Below, one piece after another: positions 1-5,766 of a stretch of 13,959 bases of DNA. The translations under genes and the position numbers were made by a program. The notes under the pieces are model-generated. The model was not told the origin of the DNA. It did no database searches and was given only the letters and a program-made list of their open reading frames with translations. Position 1 is the stretch's first letter, and each line of letters opens with the position of its first letter. Origin of the DNA: JBDNDK01 sp046719185 (GTDB lineage: Bacteria > Armatimonadota > UBA5829); contig JBDNDK010000049.1 in assembly GCA_046719185.1 (NCBI GenBank), forward strand, positions 1 through 13,959, in the 5' to 3' direction.

Positions 1-1
1 A

Positions 2-238
2 GATCCTTCACTTCTTGCAAAACTCAAAGATGCAATAAAATTCATAAAAAAACATTATGGCACTGTAGATATGGTTGCTAACATGGAATTATATAAAAAG
101 ATAGCAAAGAACAAAAACATTTCTGAAGAAATGAGAGTAAGCAGTTCTGTTAATCATGCTATTTATAGAATCAAGAGGTTGTTAAGACAACCCGAAACTG
201 TATCACATATTAACGCTCGATTGTTGGAGATGACATGA
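2..238 (+). CDS. C-terminal part of an unrecognised basic protein (5' end outside window)
   Basis: The reading frame is open from the left edge and ends at a TGA at 236-238, leaving 78 visible residues. The peptide is rich in Lys, Arg and Ile. It contains a predicted helical stretch near its end (VSSSVNHAIYRIKRLLRQ) that looks like a DNA-recognition helix, loosely reminiscent of response-regulator or sigma-factor C-terminal helix-turn-helix segments. I do not recognise a family, so no function is given. The stop overlaps the start of the next gene in an ATGA arrangement at 235-238, so the two are probably translated together. An internal ATG at 71 could in principle be a start, but the frame stays open upstream of it. 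I am moderately sure that this is coding, because of the coupled downstream gene, and unsure of its role. Confidence 0.5.
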   Translation, partial: DPSLLAKLKDAIKFIKKHYGTVDMVANMELYKKIAKNKNISEEMRVSSSVNHAIYRIKRLLRQPETVSHINARLLEMT

Positions 239-441
239 TAAACCCATCAAAAAGTAAATTAAAAGTTATCAAAATTATGGATCCTCTTCTTTGTGTAAGA
301 TGTGACAATGCATATATTGCAGATGTAGTTATGCAGGATGGCACCAGCAAGAAGATGTTTTATTGCTCAAGACTAGATTGTGATAACTGGATTAGAGAAT
401 CAACTCAAGATAGTCAACAGGATTTTGATATAGCAGCATAG
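235..441 (+). CDS. Small Cys-pair (zinc-ribbon-like) hypothetical protein, 68 aa
   Basis: This short protein has two cysteine pairs, C20-x2-C23 and C44-x4-C49, separated by about 20 residues. That spacing would suit a small zinc ribbon, with polar ends on both sides. No catalytic motif, signal peptide or membrane segment is visible, and I do not recognise the family. The ATG at 235 overlaps the upstream stop (ATGA), and GGAGA at 226-230 lies four bases before it, so start and coupling are well supported. The last residues (from about 55) are acidic and probably disordered. The gene converges on the glycosyltransferase operon, 41 bp away. The pair could be the tail of a regulatory or mobile-element operon lying left of the window, but nothing visible decides this. 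Confidence 0.55.
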   Translation: MINPSKSKLKVIKIMDPLLCVRCDNAYIADVVMQDGTSKKMFYCSRLDCDNWIRESTQDSQQDFDIAA

Positions 442-482
442 CTATAAATTTTTTGTGTTCAGAGCAATGTCCAAAAATTATG

Positions 483-1355
483 TTAATTTGTTTTAACTCT
501 ATTTATTAGAGATTTTTGTCTTAAGTATAACGCAATTATAACAAAAGGTGTTAAAAGCACCTTAATTGATTTGCTGTTATATTTTAAGAAATATCTTAGC
601 ATACTTTTGTGATGTTGTTTTATCATTGCTATCGGATTTTTATCACTAGCTGCACCAATCCTGTGTTCTAGTTCAACTCTGGGATTATATACTACCTTCC
701 ATCCAAATAGATGAGCTCTTTTGCATATATCTATATCTTCACAATACATAAAAAATCTTTCATCAAGATATCCTATTTTATCAAGCATATCTTTTCTTAA
801 TAGCATTGCTGCACCACTAAGCCAATCAACCTCTCTTACTTCATCATGTTTCCAATCTGTCATAAGATATTCCTTTACATATCTATTGTTAGGGAAAAGT
901 TTGCCAAATATTGTATGTCTAAAAATACCTGCCAACATAATTGGAAATCTTCTTGCAGAATATTGAAGAGAACCATTTGGATTTATGATTTTAGGTCCTA
1001 ATATGCCAATTCCACTGTCTGAATCAATATAATTAATTATCTTTTGAAGTACATCTTCAGAAATAAGATAACAATCTGGATTTAAAAGCAATATAAATTC
1101 ACTTTCAGATTGATTAATACTTTGATTATGTGCCTTTCCAAAACCAAGATTTTGATTGTTTTTTATAAGTTTAATTTTGTCAGAAAAACAATCTAAAAGC
1201 ATTTCCACACTGCCATCAGTTGATGCATTATCTACTACAATAATATCAAATTCAAAATTACACTTCTGATTTAATATTGAGTTGAGGCAGTTTTCCAGTT
1301 CATCTTTTGTATTCCAGTTTACAATGCTGATTGTTAACTTAATTTTTGAATTCAT
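483..1355 (-). CDS. Family 2 glycosyltransferase (rhamnosyltransferase-like), operon gene 5
   Basis: A GT-A fold glycosyltransferase of the WbbL/rhamnosyltransferase type, expected to move a sugar from a nucleotide donor to a lipid-linked or surface glycan acceptor at the inner face of the membrane. The 290-residue protein has the family's landmarks in order: SIVNWNT near residue 10, VDNASTDGS at 41-49 for the nucleotide, LLNPD at 90-94 in the DxD-like metal position, WLSGAAMLLR at 178-187, and EDIDICKR at 206-213 with the probable catalytic acid. There is no obvious N-terminal signal; a hydrophobic stretch near 266-278 may contact the membrane. Its ATG overlaps the TGA of the upstream glycosyltransferase by 4 bp (ATGA, 1352-1355), so translation is coupled. 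It shares a FPNNRY...MT segment with that neighbour, suggesting duplication. The exact donor and acceptor cannot be read from sequence. Confidence 0.93.
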   Translation of the reverse strand: MNSKIKLTISIVNWNTKDELENCLNSILNQKCNFEFDIIVVDNASTDGSVEMLLDCFSDKIKLIKNNQNLGFGKAHNQSINQSESEFILLLNPDCYLISEDVLQKIINYIDSDSGIGILGPKIINPNGSLQYSARRFPIMLAGIFRHTIFGKLFPNNRYVKEYLMTDWKHDEVREVDWLSGAAMLLRKDMLDKIGYLDERFFMYCEDIDICKRAHLFGWKVVYNPRVELEHRIGAASDKNPIAMIKQHHKSMLRYFLKYNSKSIKVLLTPFVIIALYLRQKSLINRVKTN

Positions 1356-2191
1356 ATTCTAAAATATCTTCCAATCCAGATAAAAGCACACATAATATAA
1401 ACACTAGGTCTGCCATATCTAGTTATAAAATGCTTCTTATAAAACTTTATCATAGCATCATGAGATATATCTATTTGTTTTCTTCTATTAATCTGTTTTG
1501 TACTTGAACCACCATAGTGAATAAATGTTGCATCAGCACAAAAATATACTTTATATCCCCATTGTTTTGCTCTATATAGCCAATCTACATCATTAAAAAA
1601 TATTGGAAAATTCTCATCAAATAATCCAATCGAATCAAGAGCTTTTCTTCTAATCAAAAGACAAGAAGCCATTGGCTGATCAACTTCAATATTAGATGAA
1701 TAATCAAACCATGTCATTCTGTATTTACCTAAATATCTATTGTTAGGAAATATTTTGGATAATCCAATAAAATCAAAAAAAACAGAAGAAGGGTATGGAA
1801 AAGATCTGAGAGATTTTTCTATAGTTCCATCAGGTCTTATTAATTTACCAGCAACACATGCTGCTTGCTGATGATTTTCAATATAGTTAATTAGAGTTTG
1901 GATAGAATTTTCTAATATTTCAATATCAGGATTTAAAAGCAGAACATATTCACCAACTGCTATCCTTAATCCTTGATTATTAGCTTTAGAATATCCATAA
2001 TTTTTTCTATTTGCTATTAATTGGACACTATGATATCTAGCTTTGAAATCAACAGCATCAAATCCATTTGAATTATTATCAACAACTATAATTTCATGTT
2101 CAATATCAGATGAGTATTTTTCTATTGAATTTATAAGTTTTTCTAATAATTTTGTAGTATTCCAGTTAACTATTACAATTGACAATAACAT
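1352..2191 (-). CDS. Family 2 glycosyltransferase, operon gene 4
   Basis: A second GT2-type glycosyltransferase, 279 residues from the chosen ATG. Motifs in order are SIVIVNWNT at the N terminus, VVDNNS at 36-41, LLNPD at 85-89 (metal/nucleotide site), MASCLLIRR near 174-182, and FFNDVDWLYR at 198-207, where the usual ED pair is ND but the following Asp is kept. HYGGSS at 225-230 matches the family's conserved C-terminal loop. I prefer the ATG at 2191 over an in-frame TTG at 2206, because GAGGTG lies four bases before the ATG. The gene begins inside the end of the HAD phosphatase gene (26 bp overlap) and ends in ATGA overlap with the next glycosyltransferase, so all three are translationally linked. 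Donor and acceptor sugars are unknown; surface or extracellular polysaccharide assembly is the likeliest role. Confidence 0.92.
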   Translation of the reverse strand: MLLSIVIVNWNTTKLLEKLINSIEKYSSDIEHEIIVVDNNSNGFDAVDFKARYHSVQLIANRKNYGYSKANNQGLRIAVGEYVLLLNPDIEILENSIQTLINYIENHQQAACVAGKLIRPDGTIEKSLRSFPYPSSVFFDFIGLSKIFPNNRYLGKYRMTWFDYSSNIEVDQPMASCLLIRRKALDSIGLFDENFPIFFNDVDWLYRAKQWGYKVYFCADATFIHYGGSSTKQINRRKQIDISHDAMIKFYKKHFITRYGRPSVYIMCAFIWIGRYFRI

Positions 2192-2849
2192 CAAGCACCT
2201 CTTCAAGTGAAGAAATAATATAATCAGGGTTTATTTCATCAAAATAATTATTGGGTTTATTATCTCTAAGAAATCCAATTGTTTTCACTCCAGCAGATTT
2301 TCCACTCATTATATCCATAGGATGATCACCAATCATTATAGAAAAATCTGATTTAGTGTTAAATAAATCAAGAGCCATTAAAATTGGATTAGGATTCGGC
2401 TTATGAATTTTACAGTCTTCTCTTGCAATTGTAATATCAGGCTCAAGTCCTGCAATTTCAAGTGATATTCTACTTGCCTTTTTACAATTTCTTGTTATAA
2501 TTCCAATTTTTATCCCATATTTTTTCAGAGAAGCAAATAATTCAGATGAGTAGTGTATAGGTTTTGTATTTTTTGCATGTTTTATTTCGATATTCTCTAG
2601 AATCTGATATATTTCATTATAATATTTATCTGCTGTTTTTTTATCATTTGCTATGTTTATTATTTCAAAGGCTTTTTCAATCATAGCCAGAATATCAAGA
2701 CCTTTTAATAAGTTTTTTTCAACACCATACTCTTCAGATTTTATAAATATTTCATTTCTCATTAAGTCAAAATCTATGTTAGTGTCGACAAGAGTACCAT
2801 CAAGGTCAAACAGAACAGATTTTATGAATATTTTGTTTGGATTTTTCAT
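2166..2849 (-). CDS. HAD-superfamily hydrolase, phosphoglycolate phosphatase-like
   Basis: A 227-residue haloacid-dehalogenase-type phosphatase. All four motifs are present: DLDGTLVDT at 15-23 (nucleophile D15 and acid D17), ITRN at 118-121, the lysine in HKPNPNP at 149-155, and GDHPMDI at 174-180 with the magnesium-binding Asp pair. The helical cap between residues ~22 and ~100 places it in the Gph/PGP-like subfamily, which hydrolyses small phosphoesters such as 2-phosphoglycolate or sugar phosphates. The true substrate cannot be read off. Its ATG lies 2 bp beyond the UPF0210 stop with no clear Shine-Dalgarno, suggesting reinitiation by ribosomes finishing the upstream gene. The 3' end overlaps the start of a glycosyltransferase. 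Placement between UPF0210 and glycosyltransferases is compatible with a role in sugar-phosphate metabolism, but that is inference. Confidence 0.9.
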   Translation of the reverse strand: MKNPNKIFIKSVLFDLDGTLVDTNIDFDLMRNEIFIKSEEYGVEKNLLKGLDILAMIEKAFEIINIANDKKTADKYYNEIYQILENIEIKHAKNTKPIHYSSELFASLKKYGIKIGIITRNCKKASRISLEIAGLEPDITIAREDCKIHKPNPNPILMALDLFNTKSDFSIMIGDHPMDIMSGKSAGVKTIGFLRDNKPNNYFDEINPDYIISSLEEVLDVIVNCNS

Positions 2850-2851
2850 AT

Positions 2852-4222
2852 CTAATTAGTTAAGCTTGTTAAAGGTGCAGGTATTCTGCCACCAAGCCTT
2901 ACAAATGCTACAGAAGTATTATTTGGTATTTTAAGAATGGGACTTTCTCCAAACAATCCACCAAATACAGCTCTATCACCAGCCTTCTTATTTGGCACAG
3001 GAATCAATCTTAAAGAAGTTGTTTTTTTGTTTATTACTCCAATTGAAAGCTCATCAAGGCATAATGCCGCAAGAGTTTCTGCAGATATATCACCGGGTAA
3101 AGCTATCATATCTAAACCGACTGAACAAACACTTGTCATAGCTTCAAGTTTTTCTATACTAAGATATCCATTTTCAACAGCTCCGGCAAGTGCAGAATCT
3201 TCTGCAACTGGTATAAATGCACCAGATAGACCACCAACTGAAGATGATGCAAAAGAACCACCTTTTTTGACCGCATCATTTAAAAGAGCAACAGCAGCAG
3301 TTGTGCCAGGTCCTCCAACTTGGGTGATACCCATTGCTTGAAAAATCTCACCAACACTATCTCCAACTTCAGGTGTAGGAGCAAGAGATAGATCAACTAT
3401 TCCAAACTGTACACCTAGTTTTGATGCAACCTCTCTTCCAATTAGTTCTCCACATCTTGTAACTCTAAATGATGTATTCTTTATTTCCTCAGCAAGAGTT
3501 CCAAAATCAATTTTTTCATCATTATTAAGCAATCTCTCTACAGCCCTTTTTAATACACCAGGACCACTAACTCCAATATTTATCACGGCTTCAGCTTCAC
3601 CATTACCCTTGTATGATCCAGCCATAAAAGGATTGTCTTCGGGCATATTTGCAAAGATACTAAGTTTTGCACAACCAAACCCATCTTTGTCTGCAGTTTT
3701 ATTAGCAGTTGTCAATAGAATATCACCTAAAAGCAATAGAGCATCAACATTTATTCCAGATTTTGAACTAGCAGCATTAACAGATGCACAAAGTCTGTTT
3801 GTTTGAGATAAAACCTCAGGCAGAGATTCAATTAAAGCAAGGTCTGATTTAGAGGCACCTTTCTGAACAAGGGCTGTGTATCCTCCTACTAAATCCACAC
3901 CTGTTTCTTTAACAGATTCTTCAAGTGCAAATGCAGCCTTCAATAATCCATCTTGATTATGTCCTGCAAGGACATCAGCTATAGGGCTGACAGATATTCT
4001 TTTATTTACAATTGGTATATCATATCTTGATGAGACTTTATTGCATACTTCAACAAGGTTAGATGCATATTTTTTTATTTTTTCTCTAATAAGACTGCAT
4101 ACAGAATTTATATCTCTATCTGCACAGTCATATAAATCAATTGCTAAATTTACTGCTCTCACATCAAGATGTTCACTTTGCAGCATTTCAATGGTTTGAA
4201 GTATGTCTTCTTTTCCTATCAA
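2852..4222 (-). CDS. UPF0210 / DUF711 family protein
   Basis: A 456-residue member of the UPF0210 (DUF711) family at about the usual full length. The family is structurally related to the pyruvate formate-lyase/ribonucleotide-reductase barrel but has no settled biochemical role. Family signatures seen are the N-terminal EDILQTIEMLQSEHLDVRAV segment, GGYTALVQKG near 117-126, GGPGTTAAVALLNDAVKKGG in the middle, and AEDSALAGAVENG toward the end. The start is TTG at 4222, placed exactly after the ACT gene's TAA; AAGGAG sits nine bases upstream inside the last ACT codons, and no nearer ATG preserves the conserved N terminus. UPF0210 genes are commonly paired with an ACT-domain gene, as here, which points to control by a small ligand. 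I am sure of the family and cannot give the reaction. Confidence 0.93.
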   Translation of the reverse strand: MIGKEDILQTIEMLQSEHLDVRAVNLAIDLYDCADRDINSVCSLIREKIKKYASNLVEVCNKVSSRYDIPIVNKRISVSPIADVLAGHNQDGLLKAAFALEESVKETGVDLVGGYTALVQKGASKSDLALIESLPEVLSQTNRLCASVNAASSKSGINVDALLLLGDILLTTANKTADKDGFGCAKLSIFANMPEDNPFMAGSYKGNGEAEAVINIGVSGPGVLKRAVERLLNNDEKIDFGTLAEEIKNTSFRVTRCGELIGREVASKLGVQFGIVDLSLAPTPEVGDSVGEIFQAMGITQVGGPGTTAAVALLNDAVKKGGSFASSSVGGLSGAFIPVAEDSALAGAVENGYLSIEKLEAMTSVCSVGLDMIALPGDISAETLAALCLDELSIGVINKKTTSLRLIPVPNKKAGDRAVFGGLFGESPILKIPNNTSVAFVRLGGRIPAPLTSLTN

Positions 4223-4792
4223 TTAAATACTCTCCTTTTTGATAACCAATTGCTTAACTTCACTTGTTGCTTTAAAAATATTTTCATGCATAAAATGTAC
4301 AATTAAATTGAATTGTTTACCAATGTTTTCTAATTCAAGTCTAACTAATTCTATATCTATATTATCAGGCACAGATACTTGTGCTAGAACTAATAATTTA
4401 CCATCAACAACATATGAATATAAGTCTTCAACATTGATGTTATGCTCAGATAAACATTGGGTTGTGCTTGCTATTATTCCTTTTCTGTCATCCCCCTGCA
4501 TACTTAGTACAAATAACTGTGTGTTGTTTGATTTTCTTTGAACATTTGGTATGTATGGTCTTACATTAACTTCAAACTCACCAACTTCACCATTTCGTTC
4601 AAGTGCTTGTCTAATTTCTAGCTGACTTTTATCATCTGGAAATTCAGCAGAGATTATCAGAGTAAAATATCCTCTCAATACTGTTTGGCTAAGATGTGTT
4701 ATATTCCCATCTAAACTACATAATGCTCCAGAAATATCATGCACAATTCCAGTTCTATCAGGTGCCATCACAGTTACAATATATTCTTTCAT
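4223..4792 (-). CDS. Tandem ACT-domain protein, GcvR-like
   Basis: A 189-residue cytoplasmic protein with two ACT domains. The first spans about residues 3-80 (VTVMAPDRTGIVHDISGAL, the ligand-loop pattern), the second about 92-170 (FVLSMQGDDRKGIIASTTQCL). GcvR, the glycine-cleavage regulator, has this two-ACT layout. ACT domains usually bind amino acids and pass the signal to a partner by protein contact; no DNA-binding domain is visible. UPF0210 genes normally sit beside a single ACT protein of about 90 residues (UPF0237), so this double-domain version is a variant of the common pair. It is first in a five-gene operon, starts at ATG 4792 behind a modest GGATGG, and stops directly against the UPF0210 start. 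I infer that it modulates the UPF0210 protein; the ligand is unknown. Confidence 0.9.
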   Translation of the reverse strand: MKEYIVTVMAPDRTGIVHDISGALCSLDGNITHLSQTVLRGYFTLIISAEFPDDKSQLEIRQALERNGEVGEFEVNVRPYIPNVQRKSNNTQLFVLSMQGDDRKGIIASTTQCLSEHNINVEDLYSYVVDGKLLVLAQVSVPDNIDIELVRLELENIGKQFNLIVHFMHENIFKATSEVKQLVIKKESI

Positions 4793-4915
4793 TCTAAACC
4801 ATCCAAAATATAATTATCTAATTTTAACAGATATTTAGAATACAAGCATTAGAATTATTTTTAACAAACTAATTATTAAAATTTTTAATATCAATATGTT
4901 TGAATAATATTAGTA

Positions 4916-4932
4916 TTGGCACAATAATTGCA
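4916..4932 (+). promoter_or_regulatory. Sigma-54 (RpoN) -24/-12 promoter for the PEP-CTERM gene
   Basis: The sequence TTGGCACAATAATTGCA matches the sigma-54 consensus: TGGCAC at 4917-4922, five bases, then TTGCA at 4928-4932. The invariant GG (4918-4919) and GC (4930-4931) are exactly 12 bp apart, the required geometry. Transcription would begin near 4943 and give a leader of about 100 nt. A sigma-70 reading also exists (TTGGCA, 17-bp spacer, TATATG at 4939-4944) but is a poorer match. Confidence 0.72.
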
Positions 4933-5030
4933 GCACAATATATGAATGCATGTTCTTTTAATAATCAAAAAAATCAATTAATAAGCTAATTCCAAAACAT
5001 AACTATAAAAGGAAGCTAAATTTGATACAA

Positions 5031-5037
5031 AAGGAGG
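5031..5037 (+). promoter_or_regulatory. Ribosome binding site deciding the PEP-CTERM start
   Basis: AAGGAGG lies five bases before the ATG at 5043, while the in-frame upstream TTG at 5022 has no such site. The ATG also gives a standard signal peptide. The start is therefore 5043. Confidence 0.85.
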
Positions 5038-5042
5038 AAAAT

Positions 5043-5714
5043 ATGAGAGAATTCAAAATCATATTATTAATAATTTCTATGTTGATATATTCATCATCTT
5101 ATGCACTTGCACTAGGTGATCTAGATAAATTTGATTTTCCACCACAAAGATGTATTAGTTGGAATTTTCAATACGATGAAATGTGGACAAATGGATTTGC
5201 AAACCTTGGTCCCAATTGGGGTTGGGGTGTAGATGAAGTTATATATGATAATCATATAACTTGGTATGAAACGTCAACTCTTTGGGAGGGCAAGTCTGGT
5301 TTTATTGGTTATGACAATACTCAAGGAAATTCTGATGTATCATTACAGCTTAGAATTAGAATAAACAACTATCCTGATCCAAACCCACTAAAAAAAGTAA
5401 AGCTACAAATGTCTGCAGTTGGTGATGTTACGGCACAATTATTTGGACCAGATGAAAGTTTTTCAGTAGAAGGATTTGATGAGTTTAATACATATTACTT
5501 TGAACCAGATCTTATATGGATATATGGTGAAATAAAACCAAATCCTCATTATGAAGATATTCTAATTATTTTTAATGTCCCAGCAGGTCAATATGCTTTT
5601 ATAGATGACTTAAATATTTGCACAGCTTGCATAGTTCCAGAACCGGGTAGTTTTCTTGCATTAGGAACAGGTATTGCAGCAATAGCTGGATTTGTTTTAA
5701 GAAGAAACAAATAA
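5043..5714 (+). CDS. Secreted PEP-CTERM sorting-signal protein
   Basis: A 223-residue exported protein. Residues 1-24 form a Sec signal peptide (basic MREFK, hydrophobic core, likely cleavage near ALA at 21-23). The C terminus carries a complete PEP-CTERM tripartite signal: VPEP at 198-201, a membrane segment at about 203-218 and the basic tail RRNK. In known systems exosortase (EpsH family) recognises this signal and releases or anchors the protein at the cell surface, often together with exopolysaccharide. The mature region is acidic, aromatic-rich and beta-like (VSLQLRIRINNY, YAFIDDLNIC), resembling a carbohydrate-binding or surface sandwich domain, but I do not recognise a family. Cysteines at 37, 193 and 196 are the only ones in the mature part. 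A sigma-54 element precedes the gene and a terminator follows, so it is probably monocistronic. No exosortase lies in the window. Confidence 0.88.
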   Translation: MREFKIILLIISMLIYSSSYALALGDLDKFDFPPQRCISWNFQYDEMWTNGFANLGPNWGWGVDEVIYDNHITWYETSTLWEGKSGFIGYDNTQGNSDVSLQLRIRINNYPDPNPLKKVKLQMSAVGDVTAQLFGPDESFSVEGFDEFNTYYFEPDLIWIYGEIKPNPHYEDILIIFNVPAGQYAFIDDLNICTACIVPEPGSFLALGTGIAAIAGFVLRRNK

Positions 5715-5724
5715 ACATCTTATA

Positions 5725-5764
5725 AACACCACAAATGATGTTACTCAGTTTGTGGTGTTTTTTT
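5725..5764 (+). terminator. Rho-independent terminator after the PEP-CTERM gene
   Basis: Arms AAACACCACAAA (5725-5736) and TTTGTGGTGTTT (5750-5761) pair perfectly over 12 bp around a 13-nt loop and run into a T tract to 5764. It starts 11 bp after the stop. On the opposite strand the run of T is only three bases, so it may serve the antiporter gene weakly. Confidence 0.85.
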
Positions 5765-5766
5765 AT

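Larger units (their letters stand above)
4793..5042. other. Divergent intergenic region between the ACT operon and the PEP-CTERM gene
   Basis: About 250 bp of very AT-rich DNA lie between two divergent transcription units. It contains the sigma-54 type element described separately and no other convincing coding or RNA gene. Three copies of the heptamer TTAGAAT occur: inverted at 4791-4797 (overlapping the ACT start), and direct at 4835-4841 and 4849-4855. They lie some 60-125 bp upstream of the -24 box, a distance where activators of sigma-54 often bind. In this AT-rich background three heptamers may be chance. I could not settle on a sigma-70 promoter for the leftward ACT operon. Confidence 0.5.

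Noticed and set aside
442..482. Terminator between the small Cys protein and the glycosyltransferase operon
   Set aside because: Only an imperfect A/T-only pairing (ATAAATTTTT with AAAAATTAT) is visible; no GC stem.
2937..3341. Rightward 134-codon open frame opposite the UPF0210 gene
   Set aside because: Antisense shadow of a conserved family gene; no Shine-Dalgarno or recognisable domain.
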